Shown in pieces: positions 8,753-19,428 of a DNA stretch of 64,000 bases. The stretch comes from Hymenobacter negativus. GTDB lineage: Bacteria; Bacteroidota; Bacteroidia; Cytophagales; Hymenobacteraceae. Position 1 is the first letter of the stretch, and each line of letters begins with the position of its first letter. The notes below the pieces were generated by a model. That model ran no database searches. It was not told where the DNA came from and was given only the letters and a program-made list of their open reading frames with translations. The stretch covers positions 186,001-250,000 of the forward strand of contig NZ_JAGETZ010000004.1 in the NCBI RefSeq assembly GCF_017571495.1, given 5' to 3'. The position numbers were made by a program, and so were the translations under genes.

Positions 8753-9194
8753 AAAGGGAGTTAGCTTGATAGCGAATAGCCCATACCCAACACAGGTAAT
8801 TACCTGCTTTTGTCACATGACCTACCTCTGTAAATATATCATTGAATCAACCCTTTGCACAAGCAATTGTCGTGGCAAATCGGCCAACGCGGGCTTATGT
8901 TCGGCCATTGCCGCTATCAGTCCGATGACTGACTACTGGGCGGCCGGTATATAACCTGCTCTTACTAGAAATAAAAAAGGCCAGGTAGTGGTGGCAGATT
9001 ACCAATTGGTTCTGCCACCGCTACCCGGCTTTATCCCTTTATGTCCTCAGTTCTACAAGCAGGTCGCCGCTACGCAGCTACTTCGCAACCTGAGGTAATT
9101 TATCTACTTTATTTTATAGTGTAATACTAACTTCCTAAAAGCAGGACTCCTGCACCAAGAAATATGAATAGCATTGCTTAATTACTCGACTTTT
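8753..9194. other. intergenic region between obg and the YHYH gene
   Basis: 442 bp without a supported gene. It holds a strong minus-strand terminator (8973-9029) about 165 bp after the obg stop. The piece next to the YHYH start (8753-8960) should hold that gene's promoter, but no exact TAnnTTTG was found. A 27-codon plus-strand frame at about 9041 is too short and featureless to call. Confidence 0.4.
8973..9029 (-). terminator. Rho-independent terminator downstream of obg
   Basis: A 19-bp stem with two mismatches (arms 8980-8998 and 9011-9029, core GGTGGCAGA/TCTGCCACC). On the minus strand it is followed by TTTTTT (8973-8978). Orientation and position fit termination of the hpt-adk-obg transcript. 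Confidence 0.75.
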
Positions 9195-10187
9195 TTATTC
9201 ATGCAACGCTTTCCAAATCATGTCCTTAAGCGGCACGATATTTTTATTAGTGAGGCTGGAAATGAAGATGGACGGTACTTCGGCTGGGAGCGTTTCGCGA
9301 ATTTCAGCCTCCAGCTCCTCATCAATCATATCGGTCTTGGTAATGGCCAGCAGGCGCTTCTTGTCCAGCAGTTCGGGGTTAAATTGCTCCAGTTCGCCCA
9401 CCAGCACGGCGTACTCCGCGTTGATGTCAGGGCTGTCGCAGCTTATCATAAAGAGCAGCATAGAGTTGCGCTCGATGTGGCGCAGAAAGCGCGTGCCCAG
9501 CCCTTTGCCCTCGGCTGCCCCCTCAATGATGCCGGGAATGTCGGCCATCACGAAGGATTTATAGTCGCGGTATGCTACCACGCCCAGGTTGGGCACCAGT
9601 GTCGTGAAAGCGTAGTCGGCAATTTTCGGCTTAGCTGCCGAAACCACCGAAAGCAGCGTGCTTTTGCCCGCATTGGGGAAGCCCACAAGGCCCACATCAG
9701 CCAGCAACTTGAGTTCCAGGATAATGATGGCTTCAATGGCGGGCTCACCGGGCTGAGCGTATTCGGGAGCCTGGTTGATGGAGTTTTTAAAGTGGTCGTT
9801 GCCCCAGCCGCCGCGTCCACCGGGTACCAGAATAGCCCGCTGGCCATGCTCTGTGATTTCGAGCACCTTCTCGCCGGTTTCCGCGTCGCGAGCTACGGTG
9901 CCAAGCGGCACCTGCAGCACAATGTCTTCGCCCTGCGCCCCGGAGCGCAGGTTTTCCCCCCCACCCTCGCCGTCTTTGGCGAAAACGTGTTTTTGGTACT
10001 GTAGGTGTAGCAGCGTCCAAAGTTGCGAGTTGCCTTCGAGGATGATGTGACCGCCGCGGCCGCCGTCGCCGCCATCGGGGCCGCCGTTGGGCAGGCCCTT
10101 GGCCCGGAAGTAGTGGCGCGAGCCCGCGCCGCCTTTGCCCGAGCGGCAGATGAGTTTGACGTAGTCGATGAAGTTATTGGAGGCCAC
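9195..10187 (-). CDS. obg: Obg/CgtA family GTPase
   Basis: A 330-residue essential GTPase that associates with the 50S ribosomal subunit and links ribosome assembly to growth state. The N-terminal Obg glycine-rich fold covers about residues 1-157, with [12 protein letters not shown] near residue 35-46. The G domain follows, with P-loop GFPNAGKST near residues 167-175, DIPGIIEGA (G3), and an NKxD equivalent around ITKTD. No separate C-terminal OCT domain is evident, as is usual for this short form. The start is a GTG at 10187, chosen because the conserved ASNNFIDYV sequence begins there and no ATG lies nearby. It is the last gene of the hpt-adk-obg series. Confidence 0.97.
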   Translation of the reverse strand: MASNNFIDYVKLICRSGKGGAGSRHYFRAKGLPNGGPDGGDGGRGGHIILEGNSQLWTLLHLQYQKHVFAKDGEGGGENLRSGAQGEDIVLQVPLGTVARDAETGEKVLEITEHGQRAILVPGGRGGWGNDHFKNSINQAPEYAQPGEPAIEAIIILELKLLADVGLVGFPNAGKSTLLSVVSAAKPKIADYAFTTLVPNLGVVAYRDYKSFVMADIPGIIEGAAEGKGLGTRFLRHIERNSMLLFMISCDSPDINAEYAVLVGELEQFNPELLDKKRLLAITKTDMIDEELEAEIRETLPAEVPSIFISSLTNKNIVPLKDMIWKALHE

Positions 10188-10200
10188 GATGTGTAGTTAT

Positions 10201-10314
10201 AAATTATGAGTTAAAAGGTATGAGCTAGCTTGGAGTGGTGGTAAAAAGTATGAGTTATGAATTCCAGGCTATGCGCCCGAAACTCATAACTCATACTTTA
10301 TAACTCATAACTAG
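10201..10314. repeat. TAACTCA-type short repeats with a 16-bp perfect inverted repeat
   Basis: The 143-bp gap between adk and obg is filled with variants of TATGAGTTATGA and its reverse complement TCATAACTCATA. Perfect arms lie at 10245-10260 and 10284-10299, with further copies at about 10204-10212 and 10301-10311. The arms can form a hairpin with a 23-nt loop. There is no T-run, so it reads more as a heptamer-type intergenic repeat than a terminator. Confidence 0.7.
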
Positions 10315-10330
10315 CTGCGCGAAGCGCGGC

Positions 10331-10957
10331 TTAGGCTTTTACCTCTTTCGTTGCTTCGGCTGGGGTCTCAGGTGCCGTGGTTTTGTGCTGGTCGATGATA
10401 GTGCAAATCTGGGTGAAGATGCTGTCAATCGCGCCGATGCCGTTGAGGGCGTGAAATTTGTTTTGAGCAGCATAATAACCAGCAACTTGCGCAGTTTCAG
10501 TATTATACACTGTTACGCGGCGGCGAATTTTGCTTTCGTCCTGGTCATCGGGGCGGCCGCTGGTTTTGCCACGCTCCAGCAGGCGGGTCACTAACTCTTC
10601 CTCGGCCACTTCCAGCGCAATCATGCAGTTGATGCCGCTGTCGTGCACCGCCATTAGCTGGTCGAGACGCTCGGCCTGAGGTACCGTGCGCGGAAAGCCA
10701 TCAAAAATGAAGCCACCAGCAGTAGTCTTATTGGCTTGCAGAGCATGGTCAATCATGCCGATAACTACTTCATCGGGCACGAGCAGGCCTTCGTCCATCA
10801 GCTTTTTGGCTTGCAGGCCAAGGTCGGTACCTTGGGCAATCTGGGCGCGCAGCAGGTCGCCGGTGCTTAGGTGCACGAGGTTGTATTGGGCAATGAGCTT
10901 TTGGCTCTGGGTTCCTTTGCCGGCGCCGGGAGGGCCGAACAGCACGATATTCAACAT
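10331..10957 (-). CDS. adk: adenylate kinase
   Basis: From the ATG at 10957 the product is 208 residues. It catalyses ATP + AMP to 2 ADP in the cytoplasm. The P-loop GPPGAGKGT lies at about residues 7-15. The AMP-binding region includes LSTGDLLRAQ, and FDGFPRT is the AMP/core signature. The LID-domain region around GRPDDQDESKIRRRV carries the catalytic arginines. The C-terminus continues about 20 residues past the core with a Thr/Glu-rich tail. A longer frame begins at a TTG at 11020 and would add 21 unconserved residues, so it was rejected. It lies 81 bp downstream of hpt. Confidence 0.97.
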   Translation of the reverse strand: MLNIVLFGPPGAGKGTQSQKLIAQYNLVHLSTGDLLRAQIAQGTDLGLQAKKLMDEGLLVPDEVVIGMIDHALQANKTTAGGFIFDGFPRTVPQAERLDQLMAVHDSGINCMIALEVAEEELVTRLLERGKTSGRPDDQDESKIRRRVTVYNTETAQVAGYYAAQNKFHALNGIGAIDSIFTQICTIIDQHKTTAPETPAEATKEVKA

Positions 10958-11038
10958 TGTGGAAGACGCGTTGCGCGCGGGAAGTGATTTTGGTGAGGTG
11001 GGTTTGGGCAAGTTACTCAATCGTTACCAGAAACGTTG

Positions 11039-11578
11039 CTATACGGCAACGTACACATCGGGTAGGTTCCGGCCCAAACCATCGTAGTCAAGGCCGTAGC
11101 CAACCACAAAGTCATTGGGAATTTCCATGGCCACGTAGCGCACCGATAATTCGTGCCGTAGGCTTGCCGGCTTAAAAAACAGCGCTGCAATCTCAACTGA
11201 GGCGGGGCCTTTGGCCAGTAGCGTGGGCATGAGATGGTGCATGGTGGTCCCCGTATCCACGATGTCCTCTACGATGATGAGGTGGCGGTCCTGCACTTCT
11301 TCGCGCAAACCCAGGATTTCCTGTACCACGCCAGTGCTGTCGGTGCCTTCGTAGGAAGCCACGCGGATGAAGACAATTTCACAGTCGCCTACAAACCGCT
11401 TCAGCAAATCTGAAGCAAACATGAAGCCGCCCGTGAGCACCACCACAAACAAAGGCTTATGTCCGGCGTAGTCGGCACTAAGCCTGGCAGCCAGGCTGGT
11501 CACAACCTCATCCAATTGAACGGCAGAGAAATACGGCCGAAATTCTTTGTTGTGAATGGTAATATGGGAATTGCCCAT
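11039..11578 (-). CDS. hpt: hypoxanthine phosphoribosyltransferase
   Basis: A 179-residue purine-salvage enzyme that makes IMP/GMP from hypoxanthine/guanine and PRPP. Visible features are LFVVVLTGGFMFASDLL (the PPi-loop region) and the PRPP-binding motif IIVEDIVDTGTTM at about residues 101-113. The C-terminal base-binding part includes PNDFVVGYGLDYDGLGRNLP, where the Asp/Tyr-rich segment is typical of HPRT. It is first in the hpt-adk-obg series; both downstream genes use purine nucleotides. A TAGCTTTG -7 promoter element lies 29 bp upstream of the ATG. Confidence 0.96.
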   Translation of the reverse strand: MGNSHITIHNKEFRPYFSAVQLDEVVTSLAARLSADYAGHKPLFVVVLTGGFMFASDLLKRFVGDCEIVFIRVASYEGTDSTGVVQEILGLREEVQDRHLIIVEDIVDTGTTMHHLMPTLLAKGPASVEIAALFFKPASLRHELSVRYVAMEIPNDFVVGYGLDYDGLGRNLPDVYVAV

Positions 11579-11606
11579 GCAGCGCGGAGGGAGAGTAATG
11601 AGGCTA

Positions 11607-11614
11607 CAAAGCTA
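11607..11614 (-). promoter_or_regulatory. -7 promoter element (TAnnTTTG) of hpt-adk-obg
   Basis: The minus strand reads TAGCTTTG 29 bp upstream of the hpt ATG, an exact -7 consensus match. No clear -33 TTG was found at the normal spacing. Confidence 0.45.
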
Positions 11615-11752
11615 CTGCTTGAACTACGGATTCGCTCAGATTTATCAGATTCCCCGAACTTTCTGGATGTTACAAGCAATACTTATTCCTTTTCAAGGCA
11701 TCATTTTATCTCATTGAAATCTTCACACTCCAGCGGTATCTCTTAGTTTAAT

Positions 11753-11781
11753 AAAAGAAAAGGCCGCTCTTCCAAGCGGCC
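11753..11781 (-). terminator. Rho-independent terminator of hppA
   Basis: 7-bp GC-rich stem (GGCCGCT, 11775-11781 read on minus; partner 11762-11768) with a 6-nt loop, followed on the minus strand by TTTTCTTTT. It sits about 60 bp after the hppA stop and before the hpt promoter. Confidence 0.85.
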
Positions 11782-11841
11782 CTTCCTTAAAACTATAGAC
11801 CCAAATCTGTGTAATCTAGTAAATCCGAGCGAGCATGTAGT

Positions 11842-14079
<2,238 letters not shown>

Positions 14080-14391
14080 AAAAGAACGGTTGGGTGGGAA
14101 GATGTGCAATAATGCATTTTGACGCCCGCAAAATAGCAGAAACCCACCTAAATACAACCTTTCTAATACTACAATCCTCCTGCCTAAAGGCTTTAATTAT
14201 TGCTTTGCATGCAGCGCACCAGGCCCAGCCCTCCGAGGACCAGCAGGCAAACAGGCTCCCGGTGCGTTGTGCACCCCACAGGAAATACGCGCGTACCGGT
14301 TACTTCTACCCCAGCTGCAAGGCCTGGCGGGCGGCCCCGCTTCATTTTTCAGATAATCGAGCTGCAGCGAAACTAGTCGCGGCCAGCGGCA
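14080..14391. other. intergenic region upstream of hppA
   Basis: 312 bp. The part next to hppA holds a promoter (14129-14157). The remainder, downstream of the GT39-like gene, shows no supported gene or terminator. A 105-codon plus-strand frame here has no homology-like features and was left out. Confidence 0.4.
14129..14157 (-). promoter_or_regulatory. promoter of hppA (TTG-N19-TAtTTTG)
   Basis: The minus strand shows TTG at 14155-14157, a 19-bp spacer and TATTTTG at 14129-14135. That is a near match (one spacer base short) to the Bacteroidetes -33/-7 pattern. It lies 50 bp before the hppA ATG. Confidence 0.4.
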
Positions 14392-15816
14392 TCAGGCCGT
14401 CTTGCCTTTAAACCTATTCAGCAGCCATACGAAGGGTGCCCCAGCTACGCTCAGTATAGCCGCATCGGCCTGAAGCAGGTAGCGCATTTCGAGCTGGCGC
14501 AAGCCAATACAAATAAAAAGGTACATAAAAACGAAAAAGAACATCACAGGCCAGCTACTTCGATTCTGACGCAATAGAAATACTCCCCACGCACATAGCA
14601 ATAAAATAAGGGTCCGGTAGCCAAACAGCAGGCTCACAAGCCGGCTGCCCCCACTATTCATCAGTTGATTCTTAAAGAACGCTTTTTTCAGGTTTAGCAA
14701 GGGCACCTCTGTCCAATACCGTAGCAGGTGACGCTGCTTATACGAGCTGTTGAGTCCTGTAAAGCCACTGGCTAGCTCAGCGTTGCAATTCGTAGGCCTA
14801 TCATAACGCTTCAGATAGCGCCAATTGTAGAAGCCTGTGCCACACTGCTGAGCCTGCGCAAAAAGCTGGTATGCTCGCTCCCGCTCCGCGCTGTCTTTGA
14901 AAACCCCTTGTGGAAAGGCAGGAAGAGGCGCTTTCCCAGCAATGGCATCCAAATAAGCATCGGCGTCCGGGCTCCACCCATACACCCAGGCACGGGCGGT
15001 ATTCACATCGTCTGCATACCGGTCGTAGCCTGCCGTAGGGGGCTTGAGTAGCATGAAACGGTGCTGAAAGACATAATTGCGGATTGGCCAGCCCACGTAA
15101 AGCAGCAGGAAGCCCATCACGGCAATCGTGCTCAGCCGAACAAAACGCCCGCGCTCTTTAGCGTCATTGGCAGAATAAATCCAGATGAACATCGGCACTA
15201 ATAGCACCCCCAGGTACTCCCGCACCAGCAGCCCGAACCCAACCAGCAGCCCGGCAATAAACACGTTGCGGGTGCTCACCGGGCGCGTGGCCAGCCACCA
15301 CAGTATCAAAATGGTCACGAACGTAGCCAGGGATTCAGAGCCTGAAATCGTCAGCCACACTATCACAAAAGGATAGCAGGCGTATAAGGCTGCTGATATC
15401 CAAGCTGCGCGAATATCGCACGTCAGCGCACGGGCGGTGGCATAAATCAGGTAGATGGCCACCGTATCGAGCAGGCACTGGCTGAAAGCCACCGCTTGAA
15501 ATACGTGCTGCGCTCCAAAAACGAGGTAGTGGGCACCCCAGAAGAAAGGATAGCCTGGCAGACGCCCAAAGGCAGCTTCCGCATTCAACAGATTGAAGCT
15601 ATACACCCCGTGCTGCCACAGGTTCAGGAAGCTCTGCGTAAAAGAGTCGGTGTCGCCGTTGCAAAACGGGCTGTTGCTTTTGTAATAAACACCTGCCCCA
15701 ACCCATAGAAACAGTAGCCTCAATGCCAGCCCGCCCATCAGGAGCAGCGGCAGCACCACTTTAGCGGGGCTGAACGGAAAACGAGGAGTAGCCGTCCTTT
15801 CAGCACTTACGGGCAT
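14392..15816 (-). CDS. GT39-like polytopic membrane glycosyltransferase
   Basis: A 474-residue integral membrane protein with about ten hydrophobic segments, starting near residues 20-42. Its first periplasmic loop carries NGDTDSF (Asp55, Asp57), the acidic pair expected of the GT39/ArnT/PMT-type GT-C fold, which uses polyprenyl-phosphate sugar donors. Further segments such as GRLPGYPFFWG and a long soluble loop at about residues 265-360 also fit that fold. It is the outermost gene of the polysaccharide locus, next to the RffA-type transaminase. Its likely role is sugar transfer on the periplasmic side, but acceptor and donor are unknown. Confidence 0.7.
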   Translation of the reverse strand: MPVSAERTATPRFPFSPAKVVLPLLLMGGLALRLLFLWVGAGVYYKSNSPFCNGDTDSFTQSFLNLWQHGVYSFNLLNAEAAFGRLPGYPFFWGAHYLVFGAQHVFQAVAFSQCLLDTVAIYLIYATARALTCDIRAAWISAALYACYPFVIVWLTISGSESLATFVTILILWWLATRPVSTRNVFIAGLLVGFGLLVREYLGVLLVPMFIWIYSANDAKERGRFVRLSTIAVMGFLLLYVGWPIRNYVFQHRFMLLKPPTAGYDRYADDVNTARAWVYGWSPDADAYLDAIAGKAPLPAFPQGVFKDSAERERAYQLFAQAQQCGTGFYNWRYLKRYDRPTNCNAELASGFTGLNSSYKQRHLLRYWTEVPLLNLKKAFFKNQLMNSGGSRLVSLLFGYRTLILLLCAWGVFLLRQNRSSWPVMFFFVFMYLFICIGLRQLEMRYLLQADAAILSVAGAPFVWLLNRFKGKTA

Positions 15817-15829
15817 GGCAGTAATTACA

Positions 15830-15850
15830 AATATTATTTTAATAATATTA
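15830..15850. repeat. AT-rich palindrome upstream of the GT39-like gene
   Basis: A near-perfect AT-only palindrome (AATATTATT, TT, AATAATATT) lies just upstream of the ATG at 15816, within the probable promoter region. It may be an operator or simply AT-rich promoter DNA. Confidence 0.35.
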
Positions 15851-15955
15851 ATTGGCTTGCGTTGACCTGAAGGCTATCGGAATGGCATAGCGATGCAGCG
15901 TCATGCTTTGGGCACCAGCACCCGCTACTCTGGCAACTTACCAAAAACGCCTGAT

Positions 15956-17101
15956 TTATAGGGCGGCCTGTTTATAGAAAGCCAAAATGGCATCCGTAAT
16001 CCGGTTTTGCTGCGCGGTGCTCAACTCATAGTAAAGCGGCAGTCGAATCAGGCAATCGGTATAATGGTCTGCCCACGGCAGCACCCGGCCATCATGCTTC
16101 TCAGCATAGAAGGGGCTGGTATGGAGCGACAAATAATGAAATACCGGATTGATGTTCTGCGATTTCAGAGATTCGATTAGCGCGGTGCGCTCCGCTAAGC
16201 TACGGCACACCATGTAGAACATGTGCCCGTTATTAGTGGCAAAATTTGGCAACCGAGGCAGCTCTACCCCGTTCTCTACCAAGGGTTCCAAGGCACTGTA
16301 GTAGCGCTCCCAGATGGCAACACGCTTCGCCTGGATATCTCGCAGATTCTCCAGCTGTGCCCACAGGAAAGCCGCGATTATATCCGACGGCAGAAACGAC
16401 GAGCCTTGGTCGACCCACCCGTATTTATCTACTTCACCCCGGAAAAAAGACGACCGGTTGGTCCCTTTCTCCCTGATTATTTCGGCACGCGCGGCAAACC
16501 GCTCGTCATTAATGGCCAGCATTCCTCCCTCGCCCGAAATGATGTTTTTGGTTTCGTGAAACGAGAAAGCCGCCAAATGCCCAATCGTACCTAATGCCCT
16601 TCCCTTATAATAACTGTCAATAGCCTGGGCTGCGTCTTCCACCACAAACAGCTTATGGTTATTCGCGATTTCCATTATCGGGTCCATATCGCACGCAATG
16701 CCAGCATAGTGCACGGGTACGATAGCACGGGTCCGAGCAGTAATGAGCGACTCTACTTGCGCGGGATCCATATTAGGATTTTCGGCAGTGCTATCGGCAA
16801 ATACGATGTGCGCGCCACGCAGTACAAAGGCATTCGGCGTTGACACAAACGTGTAAGATGGCATAATGACCTCATCGCCCGGTTTGATATCGAGTAGCAA
16901 AGCCGCCATTTCCAGCGCATCGGTGCACGAAGTCGTCAGCAGGACTTTTTTAAACCCGAGCTGCTGCTCAAAAAACTGGTGGCACCGTTTTGTAAACATG
17001 CCATCCCCCGAAATTTTACCGGACTGCACTGCCTCTTCGATGTAACGGGTTTCGTTGCCTGAGAGGTAAGGTTTGTTGAAGGGAATAATAGAAGAATCCA
17101 T
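15956..17101 (-). CDS. rffA: dTDP-4-amino-4,6-dideoxygalactose transaminase (RffA/WecE)
   Basis: A 381-residue PLP-dependent DegT/DnrJ/EryC1 aminotransferase. It matches RffA/WecE closely: the N-terminus IPFNKPYLSGNE, then LLTTSCTDALEMAALLL, GDEVIMPSYTFVSTPNAFVLRG, VVEDAAQAIDSYY, and the catalytic-lysine motif FHETKNIISGEGG. The enzyme transfers an amino group from glutamate to dTDP-4-keto-6-deoxyglucose to give dTDP-Fuc4N, the precursor of Fuc4NAc. The matching WecD-like acetyltransferase is probably the gene at 46.5 kb, or the NeuD-like one at 21.1 kb. dTDP-glucose synthesis (RmlA/RmlB) is not encoded in the window. A TATCTTTG -7 element lies about 20 bp upstream of the ATG. Confidence 0.93.
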   Translation of the reverse strand: MDSSIIPFNKPYLSGNETRYIEEAVQSGKISGDGMFTKRCHQFFEQQLGFKKVLLTTSCTDALEMAALLLDIKPGDEVIMPSYTFVSTPNAFVLRGAHIVFADSTAENPNMDPAQVESLITARTRAIVPVHYAGIACDMDPIMEIANNHKLFVVEDAAQAIDSYYKGRALGTIGHLAAFSFHETKNIISGEGGMLAINDERFAARAEIIREKGTNRSSFFRGEVDKYGWVDQGSSFLPSDIIAAFLWAQLENLRDIQAKRVAIWERYYSALEPLVENGVELPRLPNFATNNGHMFYMVCRSLAERTALIESLKSQNINPVFHYLSLHTSPFYAEKHDGRVLPWADHYTDCLIRLPLYYELSTAQQNRITDAILAFYKQAAL

Positions 17102-17119
17102 AGGTTAAGAGCTGAAGCG

Positions 17120-17127
17120 CAAAGATA
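17120..17127 (-). promoter_or_regulatory. -7 promoter element (TAnnTTTG) of the RffA gene
   Basis: The minus strand reads TATCTTTG about 20 bp upstream of the ATG at 17101, an exact -7 consensus. No clear -33 was found. Confidence 0.45.
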
Positions 17128-17388
17128 GTCGACAGTCTTTCGTCTACGCTGCTATTCATCCACGCTCTTTTGAAAGCAGCGCGTCGGGTATTTACACAAA
17201 GCACGAAGCAATCAAACCCGACCAATACCTCTTGCCATTAAAAACAATAGACCCGGCGGGAATATGTATAACGAGGTAAAAAATGGGGATGGCCAGAGGT
17301 AATGAGTCGGGAAGCCCTACTAACCTGCTGCCTCCAGCCCGCCGCTCTCAGTTCCCGCCCACTCGCACAACGCCTGCAAGCCCCCTTA

Positions 17389-17447
17389 GCCCCAAACGAA
17401 GCGCTTTAGATATGGGGTAGCCCATACTAAAGCGCTTCGTTTGGGGC
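17389..17447. repeat. long inverted repeat (21 + 6 bp stem, 4-nt loop)
   Basis: Perfect 21-bp arms lie at 17389-17409 and 17427-17447 (GCCCCAAACGAAGCGC... and its complement). They continue, after one bulged A, into TATGGG/CCCATA, with loop GTAG. It sits between two divergent genes, so it cannot be a simple terminator for either. It lies 30 bp upstream of the plus-strand -7 element. Confidence 0.9.
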
Positions 17448-17476
17448 ATTATACGCATCTGCTCACGCTTACTGCC

Positions 17477-17484
17477 TAACTTTG
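17477..17484 (+). promoter_or_regulatory. -7 promoter element (TAnnTTTG) for the SDR/ATP-grasp cassette
   Basis: TAACTTTG on the plus strand, 96 bp upstream of the ATG at 17580 and 30 bp after the long hairpin. Exact -7 match; no clear -33 element. Confidence 0.45.
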
Positions 17485-17579
17485 TAGTTATAAAGCCGAA
17501 CTGTAGATAGCGATTACCTGGTCATCATAGGCAGCGACGCAACTTGGTAGACGGCATGTTTTCATCTTAAGCGCGGGCA

Positions 17580-18455
17580 ATGCCTGATACTTACAACGAC
17601 TCGTTTCCGCAAAAATGCCTAGTCATTGGGATTAGCAGCATTTTGGCACAGGAAATCGTGCGACAATTATTGGGTGCAGGCGCGCAGGTGACGGGAGTTT
17701 ACCACCGCAATACTGGCCCGGCAGTAGAGGGATTGAAGCTGGTGCCCATTGCTGCGCTTAATACGCTGGCTGATGATTTTGATTCGGTCTTTTTTATTAG
17801 TGCCTACATCCCCCGAAAGGGCGAGCAAATTGATAATCACCGCCTGTTCGATACCAACGTGGCACTTCCCGGACAGGTGTGTGCCCGTTTTCCACGGGCC
17901 AGGGTGGTGTATGCATCCAGTGTATCGGTGTACGGCCAGGCACCCAGCCCGCGCACGGAGCAGTCGGCCGTGCTTACACCCACTGCTTACGGCATCAGCA
18001 AGCTGTGGGGCGAGGACGTGGTGAAGGCCCACCCGCTGCACGCCATCGTTCGCATTTCGTCTATGTACGGACCGGGTATGCACGCGGAAACCTTCCTCCC
18101 CTTTCTCATCGATGCGGCGCTTCACACGCAGCAGCTTACACTGCTGGGAGAAGGCACCCGGCGGCAGAACTACATCTGCGTGGCCGATGCCGCCCGGGTA
18201 TTTGTGCGGGCCGCTGCTATTGCAGATAATGGCGTGTTTCTCGCTGCCGACCAGCTCGGCTACACCAACCGTGAGGTAGCCGAGCTGGTGGCCCAGTATA
18301 TACCGGACGTTGCCCTGACTTATACAGGCACCGACACAACTCCCTCGTTCGATTACGACGCGACCTATACCTACAAAACCCTTGGGTTACCAATGCCCCA
18401 GCTGCTGGCTACTGGCCTGAGCGAACTTATTCTATGGAAACAAAGACTGTCTTAG
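17580..18455 (+). CDS. NAD(P)-dependent sugar epimerase/reductase (SDR)
   Basis: A 291-residue extended-type SDR, first gene of a tightly packed plus-strand cassette. The Rossmann motif is degenerate: GISSILAQEIV replaces the usual GxxGxxG. The catalytic Tyr-Lys pair is intact in AYGISKLWGED (about residues 137-147), and VYASSVSVYG carries the catalytic Ser. The C-terminal part (TYTGTDTTPSFDYDATYTYK) resembles the substrate lid of nucleotide-sugar SDRs. Its 3' end overlaps the ATP-grasp gene by 22 bp, which suggests coupled translation. The degenerate nucleotide site could mean altered cofactor use. The substrate is unknown. Confidence 0.75.
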   Translation: MPDTYNDSFPQKCLVIGISSILAQEIVRQLLGAGAQVTGVYHRNTGPAVEGLKLVPIAALNTLADDFDSVFFISAYIPRKGEQIDNHRLFDTNVALPGQVCARFPRARVVYASSVSVYGQAPSPRTEQSAVLTPTAYGISKLWGEDVVKAHPLHAIVRISSMYGPGMHAETFLPFLIDAALHTQQLTLLGEGTRRQNYICVADAARVFVRAAAIADNGVFLAADQLGYTNREVAELVAQYIPDVALTYTGTDTTPSFDYDATYTYKTLGLPMPQLLATGLSELILWKQRLS

Positions 18456-19414
18456 TAACTGGCATTGGCGGGAACGTCGGCCAGGGTATTGTGCGCAACA
18501 TTCGCGCTACCGGCTTTCCCATTCGGGTAGTAGGCTGCAATATAACCCCCTTTTCGGCAGGCAATTACCTGGTCGACGCCTTTCATACCGTGCCTTATGC
18601 CTTTGATGCCGATTACACGGCACAAATTGCGGCCATCGTGGCGAAGGAAGGCATTGACCTGGTGATTCCTTCTACCGATTACGAAGTGTATTACCTAGCC
18701 CTGCACCGCGCCGGTATTGGTTGTCCCGTGGCAGCTTCCGAAGTTGAGGCAGCTGGCATCTATCTGGATAAGTTCAAAACCTTTCAACATCATCAGCGCC
18801 ACGGCATTGCATTTGCCGACGCGGTACTGCCCTCACAGTATCAGGGCCAGTACGCCGAGTGTATTGCCAAGCCCAAAGCTGGCCGCGGCTCGCGTGGCCT
18901 GCACTTCAATCCGACCGATTTTACGCGTTTTTCTGACGACGAATACATGGTGCAGGAGTTGCACCGGGGTGAGGAAATTACCACCGCGTTTTATGTAACA
19001 TGCGAGCGGAAGCTGCACGGCTTCATCACCCTTGGTCGTACCCTAGAGAACGGCACCACTAACTCGTGCAAGGTAGTGACCGACTACGACGAGTCTGTGC
19101 GCCAAATTTTGGAACAAATGATTGCCGCTTCGCCCATCGTTGGCGCAGCCAATCTACAGTCCATTGCCACAAAGGAGGGCCGCATAGTCCCCTTTGAAGT
19201 GAACTGCCGCATCTCGGGTACCAATTCCATTCGTTCCAATTTCGGTTTTGCCGATGTGAAATACACCGTGCAAGAATTTCTCTACGGTCAGGCCCCCGAT
19301 GTGCCGCATATTCGGCCCGGCGTGGCAGTGCGGATATTGCTCGATGTCATCTACCCGGACCAGACGTCGTTTGACCAGCTTTCCGATAATTCAACCCCTC
19401 ACTTCATCTTCTAG
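18434..19414 (+). CDS. ATP-grasp enzyme (CarB-like carboxylate-amine ligase)
   Basis: A 326-residue ATP-grasp protein. An N-terminal Rossmann-like pre-ATP-grasp domain (TVLVTGIGGNVGQGIV, about residues 5-20) leads into the ATP-binding part. That part contains CIAKPKAGRGSRGL (about 143-156), the MVQELHRGEEIT hinge, and PFEVNCRISGTNSI carrying the metal-binding Glu and Asn. The layout is that of small CarB/PylC-like ligases that join a carboxylate to an amine using ATP. In polysaccharide loci such enzymes may attach an amino acid or similar group to an amino sugar (inference). It overlaps the SDR before it and lies 14 bp before a HAD gene. Confidence 0.8.
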   Translation: METKTVLVTGIGGNVGQGIVRNIRATGFPIRVVGCNITPFSAGNYLVDAFHTVPYAFDADYTAQIAAIVAKEGIDLVIPSTDYEVYYLALHRAGIGCPVAASEVEAAGIYLDKFKTFQHHQRHGIAFADAVLPSQYQGQYAECIAKPKAGRGSRGLHFNPTDFTRFSDDEYMVQELHRGEEITTAFYVTCERKLHGFITLGRTLENGTTNSCKVVTDYDESVRQILEQMIAASPIVGAANLQSIATKEGRIVPFEVNCRISGTNSIRSNFGFADVKYTVQEFLYGQAPDVPHIRPGVAVRILLDVIYPDQTSFDQLSDNSTPHFIF

Positions 19415-19428
19415 GCGCATCCATTATT

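Larger units (their letters stand above)
17102..17579. other. divergent intergenic region with promoters and a long hairpin
   Basis: 478 bp between the divergent RffA gene and the SDR/ATP-grasp cassette. It holds a minus-strand -7 element (17120-17127), a 59-nt near-perfect hairpin (17389-17447) and a plus-strand -7 element (17477-17484). No gene was seen. Confidence 0.6.

Noticed and set aside
10958..11020. N-terminal extension of adenylate kinase from a TTG
   Set aside because: 21 extra residues outside the conserved fold; the ATG at 10957 fits the family exactly.
14094..14411. 105-codon plus-strand frame between hppA and the GT39-like gene
   Set aside because: Overlaps the hppA promoter and the end of the GT39-like gene on the other strand, with no protein-like features.
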